In this document: positions 24,179 through 32,040 of the stretch, in pieces
How the letters are laid out: each line of letters starts with the position of its first letter
Numbering within the stretch: the first letter of the stretch is position 1
NCBI GenBank assembly: GCA_051006995.1
Contig: JBPCSQ010000011.1
Span: 1 to 64,000, forward strand
DNA from: JAIQGF01 sp051006995
Lineage (GTDB): Bacteria > Acidobacteriota > Terriglobia > Terriglobales > Acidobacteriaceae
Length of the DNA stretch: 64,000 nt
Direction: 5' to 3'
The notes under the pieces: model-generated
Database searches by the model: none
Told to the model about the DNA's origin: nothing
Seen by the model: the letters and a program-made list of their open reading frames with translations, nothing else
Translations under genes and position numbers: made by a program

Positions 24179-25048
24179 ATGCATCCATTCGTCTATCACA
24201 ACGATCGCGTGCTTCCCCTGGAGCAGGACCGGCTCTCGCCCGGACAGGCGGGCCTGATCAACGGCTGGGGCGTGTTCACCACGGTTCGCGTTTACGATGG
24301 CCAGCCCTTCGCGCTCGAGCGGCACTACCAGCGGCTGTCGCGCGATGCCCGCATCCTCCAGCTCCCGCTGAAGAAGTCTTTCGAAAGCGTGCGCGACGCC
24401 ATGCTGGAGATGCTGCGCGCCAACGGCGTCGCCAACGCCTGCGTGCGCATTTATTTCGTGCACAACACGGTCGGGATCTGGAAGAGCGATGAGCGCATGC
24501 CCGAGGTGGACTTCCTGATGTACGCGGTGGATGTTCCCTCGCGTGTCGGCCCCACCAAAATCTCGGTGCGCGAGCACGGGCGCCATGCCGCCAACCCGCT
24601 GACCGGAACGAAAGTGATTTCGTGGTTGAACAATGCGTGGATGGTCGAGCAGGCGCATCAGCGCGGCTTCGATGACGCGCTCCTGCTGAACGAACGCGCC
24701 GAGGTTGCCGAGTGCACCGCCGCCAACATCTTCTGCGTGCGCGGCGGCCAGGTGCTGACCCCGCCGCTGAACTCCGGCTGCCTGGCCGGCGTGACCCGCG
24801 AAATCCTGCTGGAGAGCGCGCCCAAGTCGGGCACGGCGATCGTGGAACGCACGTTGACGCTGGAGGAAGTGCTCAGCGCGGACGAGGTCTTTATTACTTC
24901 CACTACGCGCCAGGTCCAGGCCATCGAACTGGTCGACGAGCACAAGATCCGCCAGGCGCCCGGCCCGGCAACCCAGAAGCTGGCAAAATTTTTCGACGGT
25001 TACGTGAAGGAATATCTCGGGCGGGTCTCAGCGGCAGGAGTGAAGTAG
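24179..25048 (+). CDS. Class IV PLP aminotransferase (IlvE / D-amino-acid transaminase / PabC fold)
   Basis: 289 residues, the usual length. Fold-type IV signatures: Y-N-D-R near the N-terminus, G-L-I-N-G-W-G-V-F-T-T-V-R-V-Y, R-H-Y-Q-R-L, the PLP lysine in T-G-T-K-V-I-S-W-L-N-N, then A-E-C-T-A-A-N-I-F and L-A-G-V-T-R. These do not separate branched-chain aminotransferase from D-alanine aminotransferase or aminodeoxychorismate lyase. IlvE-type biosynthesis is the most general guess. It has its own unit with no partner gene. Confidence 0.85.
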   Translation: MHPFVYHNDRVLPLEQDRLSPGQAGLINGWGVFTTVRVYDGQPFALERHYQRLSRDARILQLPLKKSFESVRDAMLEMLRANGVANACVRIYFVHNTVGIWKSDERMPEVDFLMYAVDVPSRVGPTKISVREHGRHAANPLTGTKVISWLNNAWMVEQAHQRGFDDALLLNERAEVAECTAANIFCVRGGQVLTPPLNSGCLAGVTREILLESAPKSGTAIVERTLTLEEVLSADEVFITSTTRQVQAIELVDEHKIRQAPGPATQKLAKFFDGYVKEYLGRVSAAGVK

Positions 25049-25087
25049 GACGTGCCGGAGCGCGCTCGCGCCGAGTGCGATGATTTC

Positions 25088-25140
25088 CAGGTTTCACGTT
25101 TCGAGTTTCGCGCCAATCGCGCGCCCGGACAACGTGAAAC
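25088..25140. repeat. GTTTCACGTTTC word repeat forming a hairpin
   Basis: GGTTTCACGTTTCGAGTTTCGCG is followed after 30 bases by AACGTGAAACG, so the repeat family also forms an inverted pair here. Relatives occur at 42440 and 43928. Confidence 0.5.
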
Positions 25141-25180
25141 GTCCGCGCCCAAGGGCGGGCGCGTTCCATGCGGCGTGCTC

Positions 25181-25444
25181 CTAACTTGGCGGGCGCACCA
25201 CGATCTGCGATTCGTTGAGGAAGAACTGCGCCGAGCACTGGTCGGAGCCGCAGATGACCGGGGTCAGTCCGGAAATCTGCCGGCGCGTAATCAGGCCCAG
25301 GGTGGCGCAGGCGGGGCAGGACAGCACCGCCCAGTAGGGATCGTCGGCCTCGCCGACTTCGCCGGCGTTTTCCAGCACGAACATTGTTCCCGGCCCCATT
25401 TGCTCCGGAATCCACTCGTTCAGGACATCCACCTCAGCAACCAT
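25181..25444 (-). CDS. Small hypothetical protein with zinc-ribbon-like cysteines (87 aa)
   Basis: The ATG at 25444 is preferred (GGAGGTAGAG directly upstream). The C-terminal half carries C-P-A-C and, 24 residues later, C-G-S-D-Q-C, consistent with a four-cysteine zinc site. It follows the MerR gene by 29 bases in the same direction, so the two are probably co-transcribed. Function unknown. Confidence 0.7.
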   Translation of the reverse strand: MVAEVDVLNEWIPEQMGPGTMFVLENAGEVGEADDPYWAVLSCPACATLGLITRRQISGLTPVICGSDQCSAQFFLNESQIVVRPPS

Positions 25445-25473
25445 CTCTACCTCCACGAATGATGGCGTGCTTC

Positions 25474-25938
25474 TCAAGAAACCCGCCGGCGCCGATTGCG
25501 CGCGTGGGCGGGCCGTGCTTGTTTGCGGTCACAAATTTCCGCGCGGACCTGCCGCACGGTGTCGCTCAGGCACAGGGTGAACATGGGCTGGTGCGAGTTC
25601 TTCAGGATGTCGATCACCTGCTGGGGCGAAGTCTCCAGGTACAGGCGTTTGCCGTCGGTGAGCAGGTGGTAGTCGGAGGCGCCGCTGACGGTTTCCACCA
25701 GGCGCTTGCCGAATTCGCGCTGCAGGAAGCGGATCACCATCCGCACGCGTTGCAGCGAGAAGCCGCGCCGGCGCAGGTCGCAGATCACCGCCACCTCGGC
25801 CACGTCGTCGAGCGAGTACAGACGCCGGTGCGCCTGCTTCAGAGGGACGACCAGCCCGCGCTCGTCCCACCACTGCAGTTGGCGCGCCGTGATTCCGGTC
25901 AGCGCGATCACCTCGTTCGATGTGTATCGTGATTCCAA
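25474..25938 (-). CDS. MerR family transcriptional regulator
   Basis: 154 residues. The N-terminal winged HTH (Y-T-S-N-E-V-I-A-L-T-G-I-T-A-R-Q-L-Q-W-W-D-E-R-G-L-V-type) and L-Y-S-L-D-D-V-A-E-V-A are diagnostic for MerR. The rest is a helical dimerisation/effector part without the usual metal-binding cysteines; a single C-L-S-D occurs near the end. It has a good promoter whose -10 is covered by a 19-base palindrome, suggesting autoregulation. It is co-transcribed with the small cysteine protein. Confidence 0.88.
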   Translation of the reverse strand: MESRYTSNEVIALTGITARQLQWWDERGLVVPLKQAHRRLYSLDDVAEVAVICDLRRRGFSLQRVRMVIRFLQREFGKRLVETVSGASDYHLLTDGKRLYLETSPQQVIDILKNSHQPMFTLCLSDTVRQVRAEICDRKQARPAHARNRRRRVS

Positions 25939-25964
25939 ATTTCAACCTGAAACGCGCGAGCTGG

Positions 25965-25983
25965 AAAATGTTTAAAACATTTT
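25965..25983. promoter_or_regulatory. Palindromic operator over the merR-type promoter
   Basis: AAAATGTTT-A-AAACATTTT, a perfect 9-bp inverted repeat around one base. It overlaps the -10 box and the expected start point of the MerR gene, 27 bases before its ATG. Confidence 0.6.
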
Positions 25984-26006
25984 AGGCAGAGTATGTCGGA
26001 AGTCAA
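25979..26006 (-). promoter_or_regulatory. Promoter of the MerR regulator gene
   Basis: On the - strand TTGACT (26006-26001), a 16-base spacer, TAAAAT (25984-25979); the start is expected near 25972. Confidence 0.65.
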
Positions 26007-26104
26007 TAGCAAAGGAACCAAGGTTTTACACAGGGAGGAGAGTTTCTGATTTCGTTGGATCGTGAGCTGAGAGTCGGCCTTGCTGGCGGATACAGAAACT
26101 TGTT

Positions 26105-26311
26105 TTAGTTTCCGCCGCCGACGAAGTGCACGATTTCCAGACGGTCGCCGTCGCGCACTTCCCTGTCCGCCCAGCGCTCGCGCGAAACGATGTCGCGGTT
26201 GAGTTCCACGGCGACGCGGTCCGACTTCATGCCGAGCTGCTCGATGAGTTGCGCCAGCGTGAGGTGGTCGCCGGCGATGTCCCGAGGCTCTCCGTTGATC
26301 TGAATGCGCAT
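26105..26311 (-). CDS. thiS: Sulfur carrier protein ThiS
   Basis: 68 residues with the ubiquitin-like ThiS pattern: I-N-G-E-P-R at the start, V-A-V-E-L-N-R-D-I-V, R-D-G-D-R-L-E-I-V-H-F-V-G-G-G at the end. ThiS is adenylated and thiocarboxylated on its C-terminal Gly-Gly to donate sulfur for the thiazole of thiamine. Here one Asn follows the glycines (G-G-G-N-stop), so the tail would need trimming. No thiG, thiF or thiE is adjacent. It begins 9 bases after the gene for a 323-residue unknown protein, in the same orientation. Confidence 0.85.
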   Translation of the reverse strand: MRIQINGEPRDIAGDHLTLAQLIEQLGMKSDRVAVELNRDIVSRERWADREVRDGDRLEIVHFVGGGN

Positions 26312-26320
26312 GCGGAAATT

Positions 26321-27292
26321 CTAGGCGCGGCGGAGCTGGTACTTGCGGCTGGCCGACTTGCCGCGGAAGGTAGCCTGGATGAGCAGGCCGGTGGCGCTCA
26401 GGTCCAGCCCCTTGAGCGAGATGGAAAGATCGGCAATGCCGGTCGACCCGCTGGTGGAATAGACGTAGCTGGCCGGACCCGGTCCGCTGGTCAGGCGGCA
26501 GCTCACCTGCGCTCCGGCCGCGGCGCCGCTCTCATCGCCGACCTGAACGCTGATCATGATGGCGCTCCCATCGGGAACGGTGGAGGGCGGCAGACATTCC
26601 AGAGATATGCCCTTGCCGATCACGCCTCCGGTAGGGCTGAGCACGAGACCGGCGGCTTCGACGTCGGGCGCCTTGCCGGCCACCGCGGCGGCGAACTGCG
26701 CCGCCAGATCGTCCATCGGCGCCGGCGCCGTGGCAACTTCATCGAGCACGTCTCTGGCGATCCGCGGCGGCGCGTTCGGCGCAGGCTCAGGATCGGGCTC
26801 GGGCGCCGGTGGTGGAGCAGGTTCGTCGAGCACGATGGCATCCACGGCGGAAAGCTCCAGCGGCGGAGGCTCGGGCGGAGCTGAGGATGGAGTGACGGTG
26901 GCAGCCGCCTCGGCAAGCAATTCGTCAATGGAGGGCAGCCGATCCGCCTCCGCGGGTTTCGGCGTAGCGACAGGCGGAGGTAGGGTCGCTGCGGAGGATG
27001 GAGCGGCGACCGCAGCGGCGTGATGCGGCTCCATGTGCAGTTCGGACTCGATGGTCCCCTTCCGCGCCAGCTCGACGTAATGCTTGTGCTGGTCTTTCAG
27101 CAGATCGTGCAAGTGGTCTTCGGTGAACTCGGGATCTGACAGTTTCTCGGCGAACGATACCGCGTGCTTGCCGATGCAGCGTCCCTTGACGAAGACCTGC
27201 GTCTGCAGCAGATGCTCGTGTTTCCGAGCTTCGCTCTGCACGTGATAAACCGTACTTTCATACTTCACGTCGGTGTTGAACCCGAAGATCAC
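26321..27292 (-). CDS. Hypothetical protein with Pro/Ala-rich linker (323 aa)
   Basis: Three parts are visible: an N-terminal domain (1-90) beginning M-I-F-G-F-N-T-D-V-K-Y-E-S-T-V-Y-H-V-Q-S-E; a low-complexity Pro/Ala/Glu linker (about 90-190); and a C-terminal beta-rich, Ig-like domain (I-G-K-G-I-S-L-E-C-L-P-P, S-A-I-M-I-S-V-Q-V) ending in a basic tail. There is no signal peptide. It is immediately upstream of thiS, but a role in thiamine synthesis is not evident. I do not recognise a named family. Confidence 0.65.
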   Translation of the reverse strand: MIFGFNTDVKYESTVYHVQSEARKHEHLLQTQVFVKGRCIGKHAVSFAEKLSDPEFTEDHLHDLLKDQHKHYVELARKGTIESELHMEPHHAAAVAAPSSAATLPPPVATPKPAEADRLPSIDELLAEAAATVTPSSAPPEPPPLELSAVDAIVLDEPAPPPAPEPDPEPAPNAPPRIARDVLDEVATAPAPMDDLAAQFAAAVAGKAPDVEAAGLVLSPTGGVIGKGISLECLPPSTVPDGSAIMISVQVGDESGAAAGAQVSCRLTSGPGPASYVYSTSGSTGIADLSISLKGLDLSATGLLIQATFRGKSASRKYQLRRA

Positions 27293-27378
27293 GAATGCAC
27301 CCGAGAGCCTCTTGCGTCACCGGCAAACACTGGCAAAAGCAGCGAGTCTGGCCGATTTCGACGGCTCGGCCCTGTGCC

Positions 27379-27407
27379 TTGACAGTGCAGAGCACCAAAT
27401 CTAATAT
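27379..27407 (+). promoter_or_regulatory. Promoter of the nuo1 operon
   Basis: TTGACA, a 17-base spacer and TAATAT: a near-consensus housekeeping promoter, giving a start near 27414 and a 5' leader of about 42 bases before nuoA. Confidence 0.85.
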
Positions 27408-27455
27408 CGAGTGTTTGCCCTAGCCGCTTGGGCGCGGATTATATCTCTCTCCCGT

Positions 27456-27929
27456 ATGCCGGACAACTACTTTGCCCGTTATTTGCCGCTGCTGATCCAC
27501 CTGGCGGTCGCATTGGCACTGGCGGGCGGGATCGTAGTTCTCTCCACTCTGATCGGAAAACACCGCTACAACCGCGTGAAGATGTCGCCCTACGAGTGTG
27601 GCATGACGCCGATGGGCGACGCCCGGGAGCGCTTCTCGGTGAAGTTCTACCTGGTGGCCATGCTTTTTATTCTGTTCGACGTGGAAGCGGTGTTCCTGTA
27701 CCCGTGGGCGGTGGTGTTCCGCGAGCTGAAGATGTTCGGGTTCTGGGAGATGCTGGTGTACATCGGTATCGTCATGGTGGGCTTGATGTATGTGTGGAAC
27801 AAAGGCGTCCTGGACTGGTCGGGGCGGGAACCCGCCGGTGAAAACGCGCCGAATCCTGCCGCCATGATGCGCGCGCCCAGTGATGCCAGCGCCGAGGTGG
27901 CGGTTCCGGCGGAAGGGAGCAAGTCCTGA
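27456..27929 (+). CDS. nuoA: NADH-quinone oxidoreductase subunit A (nuo1)
   Basis: 157 residues with three membrane spans. It has the NuoA core M-S-P-Y-E-C-G-M-T-P (Glu/Cys loop near the quinone site) and F-Y-L-V-A-M-L-F-I-L-F-D-V-E-A-V-F-L-Y-P-W. A C-terminal extension of about 35 Ala/Pro-rich residues is absent from the second NuoA (118 residues). The ATG at 27456 is chosen since it starts the conserved N-terminus. First gene of nuo1; nuoC follows after two bases, where nuoB would normally sit. Confidence 0.95.
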   Translation: MPDNYFARYLPLLIHLAVALALAGGIVVLSTLIGKHRYNRVKMSPYECGMTPMGDARERFSVKFYLVAMLFILFDVEAVFLYPWAVVFRELKMFGFWEMLVYIGIVMVGLMYVWNKGVLDWSGREPAGENAPNPAAMMRAPSDASAEVAVPAEGSKS

Positions 27930-27931
27930 GC

Positions 27932-28429
27932 ATGCCGCTTGCACCCGCCATCACCGATCTTGAACAGCTCAAAGAACATCCGGAAGTAGCGCGGCTGCTG
28001 GCGTGGCGGCCGGAAGCGGTTGAGGGCGCGAAGTTCGATCGCGGCGAGCTGGCGGTGATCCTTCGGCGGGCCGACATCCGCGATGCCTGCGCGTTCCTGC
28101 GCGACGACCACGAGCTCAACTTCAATTATTTCGCGGACCTGACGTGCACGGACTGGTATCCCCAGGAGCCGCGGTTTGAAGTTGTCTATCAACTGCTTTC
28201 CATGTCGCGCAAAGCGCGGTTGCGGCTGAAGGTGAGATTGCCGGGAGATGAGCCACGACTGGATTCCATCACGCCGGTCTGGCCGGGCGCGAATTATTTC
28301 GAGCGCGAAGTGTTTGACCTGTTCGGCATCCGGTTCGAAGGCCATCCTTATTTACGCCGCATCATGATGCCGGAAAACTGGGAAGGCCACCCGCTGCGCA
28401 AGGACTACCCGGTCGAGGGCTACCGCTGA
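27932..28429 (+). CDS. nuoC: NADH-quinone oxidoreductase subunit C (nuo1)
   Basis: 165 residues, a stand-alone NuoC (not fused to NuoD). The signature E-R-E-V-F-D-L-F-G-I-R-F-E-G-H-P is followed by R-I-M-M-P and G-H-P-L-R-K-D-Y-P. A peripheral-arm subunit that contacts NuoB/NuoD. It shares one base with the nuoD start (TGATG). Confidence 0.96.
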   Translation: MPLAPAITDLEQLKEHPEVARLLAWRPEAVEGAKFDRGELAVILRRADIRDACAFLRDDHELNFNYFADLTCTDWYPQEPRFEVVYQLLSMSRKARLRLKVRLPGDEPRLDSITPVWPGANYFEREVFDLFGIRFEGHPYLRRIMMPENWEGHPLRKDYPVEGYR

Positions 28430-29634
28430 TGGGCCATCTGCCACACATCGCCTCGCTGGAGGAAACCGGCGACCGGACCATGATCCTGAACATGGGTCCG
28501 CAGCACCCGTCCACGCACGGGGTGCTTCGCCTGATCCTGGAGATTGACGGCGAGAATGTGGTGCGCATGATGCCCGACATCGGGTACCTGCACACCGGAA
28601 TCGAGAAGACCTACGAGGCCAAGTTCTACCAGCAATGCGTGCCGCTGGCCGACCGCATGGATTACCTGTCGCCGTTCAGCAACGAGCTGGGATTCGTGCT
28701 GGCGGGCGAGAAGCTGCTGGGCATCGAAGCGCCGGAACGCGCGCAATGGATCCGGGTGCTGATGAATGAGCTGCAGCGGCTGGAGTCGCACCTGGTGTGG
28801 CTGGGCACGCATGCCATCGACATCGGCGCCATGTCCATGCTGCTGTACTGCTTTCGCGAGCGCGAGGACATCCTGCGCCTGAAGGAAATGCTGGCGGGGC
28901 AGCGGATGTTCGATTCGTACTTCCGCATTGGCGGGCTCGCGATGGAGCCGCCCATCGGCTTCTTCGATCGCGTGAAGAAATTCGTCGACGCCTTCCCTGC
29001 CCGGATTGACGAGTATGAAGACCTGCTGACCGGGAATCCGATCTGGGTGGGCAGGACCAAGGGCGTGGGCTACCTATCGGCGAAGGATGCGATAGCGCTC
29101 GGGGCGAGCGGGCCAACGTTGCGCGGCAGCGGAGTGGATTGGGACCTGCGGCGCGACATGCCGTATTCCGGGTACGAGAAATTCCAGTTCCAAGTGCCGG
29201 TGTCGAAGGATGGCGACGTGTTTGCGCGATACACGTGCCGGGTCGCGGAGCTGCGCGAGTCCACCAAAATCGTCCAGCAGGCGCTGGCGGGAATGCCAGA
29301 GGGCCCAATCAAGGCGGATGCACCCAAAGTCGTGCTGCCCGACCGAGAGAAGATGAAGACGCAGATGGAAGCGCTCATCTACCACTTCAAGATCATTACC
29401 GAAGGTTTCACCGTCGCGCCCGGCGAGGTTTACGTGGCTACGGAATCGCCGCGCGGCGAGCTGGGGTTCTGGATGGTCAGCGACGGCACGCCGAAGCCGT
29501 ACCGCGTGCACGTGCGAGCGCCGTCGTTCGCGAACTTACAGACTCTCTCAAAAATGTGTGAAGGAAGGCTGATCGCGGACGTAGTTGCCGCAATCGGCAG
29601 CATTGACATAGTGCTTGGCGACGTTGACAGATGA
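28429..29634 (+). CDS. nuoD: NADH-quinone oxidoreductase subunit D (nuo1)
   Basis: 401 residues, the 49-kDa homologue forming the quinone pocket with NuoB. N-M-G-P-Q-H-P-S-T-H-G-V gives the quinone-binding His, and G-Y-L-H-T-G-I-E-K, D-R-M-D-Y and the E-S-P-R-G-E-L-G-F segment are all present. Compared with NuoD of nuo2 it keeps the helical segment M-E-A-L-I-Y-H-F-K-I-I-T-E-G-F before the E-S-P-R-G motif. It overlaps nuoE by four bases. Confidence 0.97.
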   Translation: MGHLPHIASLEETGDRTMILNMGPQHPSTHGVLRLILEIDGENVVRMMPDIGYLHTGIEKTYEAKFYQQCVPLADRMDYLSPFSNELGFVLAGEKLLGIEAPERAQWIRVLMNELQRLESHLVWLGTHAIDIGAMSMLLYCFREREDILRLKEMLAGQRMFDSYFRIGGLAMEPPIGFFDRVKKFVDAFPARIDEYEDLLTGNPIWVGRTKGVGYLSAKDAIALGASGPTLRGSGVDWDLRRDMPYSGYEKFQFQVPVSKDGDVFARYTCRVAELRESTKIVQQALAGMPEGPIKADAPKVVLPDREKMKTQMEALIYHFKIITEGFTVAPGEVYVATESPRGELGFWMVSDGTPKPYRVHVRAPSFANLQTLSKMCEGRLIADVVAAIGSIDIVLGDVDR

Positions 29635-30107
29635 TTGTCTCAGAAGAACTCGATTCCTTTTTCACCGAGAAGATGCGGGAGTATCCGACGCAGCGGTCGT
29701 TCCTCGTGCCGATGCTGCTGTACACGCAAGACGAACTGGGGCACTTGTCGGATGAAGCGATTGCCTACATCGCGCAGAAGGTGAACCTGAGCGAGTTGGA
29801 AATTCGCAACGTAATTAGTTATTACTCGATGCTGACCACAAAGCCGCGTGGGAAATACAACGTGCAGGTGTGCCGGAATATTTGCTGCATGCTGCGTGGG
29901 GCCGATGACGTGATCGCGCACGTAAAGCAGCGGCTCGGAATCCCCCACAAGGGCACGACGAACGACGGGATGTTTTCGTTTGAAGAAGTGGAGTGCATCG
30001 GCGCGTGCAGCTGGGCGCCAGCTATGCAAGTGAATTACGACTTCCACGAACAACTGACGCCGGAGCGCGTTGACGGAATTCTCGATCAGTACCGAGCGAA
30101 AGCGTAA
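29631..30107 (+). CDS. nuoE: NADH-quinone oxidoreductase subunit E (nuo1)
   Basis: 158 residues, the 24-kDa [2Fe-2S] protein of the NADH module. The thioredoxin-like ligands are C81, C86, C122 and C126 (V-C-R-N-I-C-C, E-C-I-G-A-C). It forms a functional unit with NuoF and NuoG. It shares its last base with the nuoF start (TAATG). Confidence 0.96.
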   Translation: MIVSEELDSFFTEKMREYPTQRSFLVPMLLYTQDELGHLSDEAIAYIAQKVNLSELEIRNVISYYSMLTTKPRGKYNVQVCRNICCMLRGADDVIAHVKQRLGIPHKGTTNDGMFSFEEVECIGACSWAPAMQVNYDFHEQLTPERVDGILDQYRAKA

Positions 30108-31429
30108 TGCCGCAACTCGTTTCCCATCCCGATGAGGTCAAGGTGGTCAGCAAGCGCTTTGGCCAGGGTGCGGCGAACCTTGACCGCTATCTCGAACTGG
30201 ACGGCTACAAGGCCGTGCAGAGGGCGCTGTCGTTGGGAGCGGACGGCATCATCAACGAGGTGAAGGCGTCGAACCTGCGCGGACGCGGCGGCGCGGGATT
30301 CCCGACGGGGATGAAATGGTCCTTCGTGCCCAAAGAATCGCCGAAGCCGAAGTACGTCCTGTGCAATGGGGACGAAAGCGAGCCCGGTACGTGCAAGGAC
30401 CGGCTGATTTTGGAGCACGATCCGCACGCGGTGATCGAGGGCGTGGTCATCGGAGGGCTGTCGATTAAGGCGAAGGTCGGCTACATTTACATTCGCGGCG
30501 AGTATCGCTACCTGGTGGACATCATGCGCAAGGCACTGGCCGACGCCTACGCGCGCGGGTTCCTGGGCAAGAACATTTTCGGCAGCGGCGTGGATTTCGA
30601 TGTGTACTGGCACACCGGCGCCGGAGCGTACGAGGTCGGCGAAGAATCGGCGCTGATGGAATCGCTCGAGGGCAAGCGTGGCATCCCGCGGATCCGGCCG
30701 CCGTTTCCTGCCGTGGTCGGACTCTGGGGCGGACCCACCATTATTAATAATGTCGAGACGCTGGCCAGCGTGCCGCACATCATCCACCGCGGCGGACAGT
30801 GGTATGCCGAACTGGGCACGCCCAAAAACGGCGGCACGCGCCTGTTCTGCCTGAGCGGGTGCGTCGAGAAGCCCGGCGTCTACGAGCTGCCGCTGGGCTA
30901 CAACCTGCTGAAGATGATCAACGAAGTGGGCGGGGGGGTGTCGAACGGCCGCAAGCTGAAGGCGGTGACGCCGGGCGGATCGTCTACCCCGGTATTGAAG
31001 GCCGACGAGTGCGACATCGCGATGGACTTCGACGCCTGCATGAAGGCGGGCACGTTCCTCGGCTCCGGCGGCGTAATCGTGCTCGACGACCAGACCTGCA
31101 TGGTGAAGTACGCGCAGCGGATCATGATGTTCTACCAGCACGAAAGCTGCGGGTGGTGCATTCCCTGCCGCGAAGGCACCGACTGGCTGAAGAAAACGCT
31201 GAACCGCTTCCACGCCGGCGCCGGCATTAAGAAGGACATCGCAAATATTCAGTACCTGGCGGAGAACATGTTGGGGAAGACGTTCTGCCCGCTGGGCGAC
31301 GCGGCGGCGATGCCGACGATTTCGATTGTCAAAAAGTTCCGCGAAGAATTTGAAGCACACTTGGAGGGGCGACCTTGTCCCTACGAACCGTCCGGGGCAG
31401 TGACGGAATTACCGATATTGGCGCATTGA
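30107..31429 (+). CDS. nuoF: NADH-quinone oxidoreductase subunit F (nuo1)
   Basis: 440 residues, the 51-kDa subunit that oxidises NADH via FMN. The NADH/FMN loop L-R-G-R-G-G-A-G-F-P-T-G and C-N-G-D-E-S-E-P-G-T are visible, and the N3 [4Fe-4S] site is S-C-G-W-C-I-P-C-R-E-G plus a later C-P-L-G-D. Full length. The next start codon follows the stop with no gap. Confidence 0.97.
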   Translation: MPQLVSHPDEVKVVSKRFGQGAANLDRYLELDGYKAVQRALSLGADGIINEVKASNLRGRGGAGFPTGMKWSFVPKESPKPKYVLCNGDESEPGTCKDRLILEHDPHAVIEGVVIGGLSIKAKVGYIYIRGEYRYLVDIMRKALADAYARGFLGKNIFGSGVDFDVYWHTGAGAYEVGEESALMESLEGKRGIPRIRPPFPAVVGLWGGPTIINNVETLASVPHIIHRGGQWYAELGTPKNGGTRLFCLSGCVEKPGVYELPLGYNLLKMINEVGGGVSNGRKLKAVTPGGSSTPVLKADECDIAMDFDACMKAGTFLGSGGVIVLDDQTCMVKYAQRIMMFYQHESCGWCIPCREGTDWLKKTLNRFHAGAGIKKDIANIQYLAENMLGKTFCPLGDAAAMPTISIVKKFREEFEAHLEGRPCPYEPSGAVTELPILAH

Positions 31430-31858
31430 ATGATGGTCGCAACAGAGAAAAGACGAAAAGCGGCGCAGTTGCTGCTCAATTTCTACAAAGGGCGGATCAC
31501 GAACGACCAGATGGATGATGCTTGGCCGCGTGATGCTTCGGATCCCGCTTTGATGAAAGTATTTTGGGCAAAGTGGGGCTTGTATTCGGATTTGCGTGAA
31601 GAACACATCCGACCGAAGCTGAGAAGAAGTTACCCCGTTGCCAAGGTTATCCATCGGTGCGTGGTGTTTCTAAACTCCAGGCTTGAATACGAGTGGTACG
31701 GCTGGCCCTACCCCGGAACGTGGGCGGACCGGCTCGTTAGGCAGTTCAGTCGCAAACGGCGCGAATTGTACAGAGCGGGCAACGAATCGGTGTGGCCGTT
31801 CTACCGCGCGGAAGACTACAAGCGAGCATGGAAGCAGATGCGCAACCTCAGCGGCTAA
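31430..31858 (+). CDS. Unknown protein inserted between nuoF and nuoG (142 aa)
   Basis: The ATG follows the nuoF stop directly, so translation is probably coupled. The product is basic and rich in Trp, Arg and Tyr (Y-E-W-Y-G-W-P-Y-P-G-T-W-A-D-R-L, W-P-F-Y-R-A-E-D-Y-K-R-A-W-K-Q-M), soluble, without cysteine clusters or membrane segments. It does not resemble NuoB, NuoI or any complex I subunit or assembly factor known to me. A 182-base repeat-filled gap follows before nuoG, so it may have entered the operon as an insertion. Confidence 0.75.
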   Translation: MMVATEKRRKAAQLLLNFYKGRITNDQMDDAWPRDASDPALMKVFWAKWGLYSDLREEHIRPKLRRSYPVAKVIHRCVVFLNSRLEYEWYGWPYPGTWADRLVRQFSRKRRELYRAGNESVWPFYRAEDYKRAWKQMRNLSG

Positions 31859-31883
31859 AGCCGGGAGGATAACGGAGCGTAGC

Positions 31884-31903
31884 GGCACGGCTGAAACCGT
31901 GCC
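31884..31903. repeat. REP-like palindrome GGCACGG-ctgaaa-CCGTGCC
   Basis: A perfect 7-bp stem in the gap before nuoG, related to the palindrome at 1070-1089. A shorter CGGCTAAAGCCG overlaps the stop codon just upstream (31852-31863). Confidence 0.5.
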
Positions 31904-31990
31904 CTTCCGAAAGATGTTTTAAGCATTCGTTTCGGATTGGAAGTGCCGGTTCCCACAAAGGGCACGAAGGTTTCACGAAGGCTGAGTTTC

Positions 31991-32026
31991 AATTACCCGA
32001 TGACGCAGTTACCGATTACCCGATTT
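31991..32026. repeat. Word repeat (ATTACCCGAT / GTTACCGATTACCCGAT)
   Basis: Degenerate units built on TTACCGAT fill the last bases before nuoG. Confidence 0.5.
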
Positions 32027-32040
32027 AGCATTTGAGGCTC

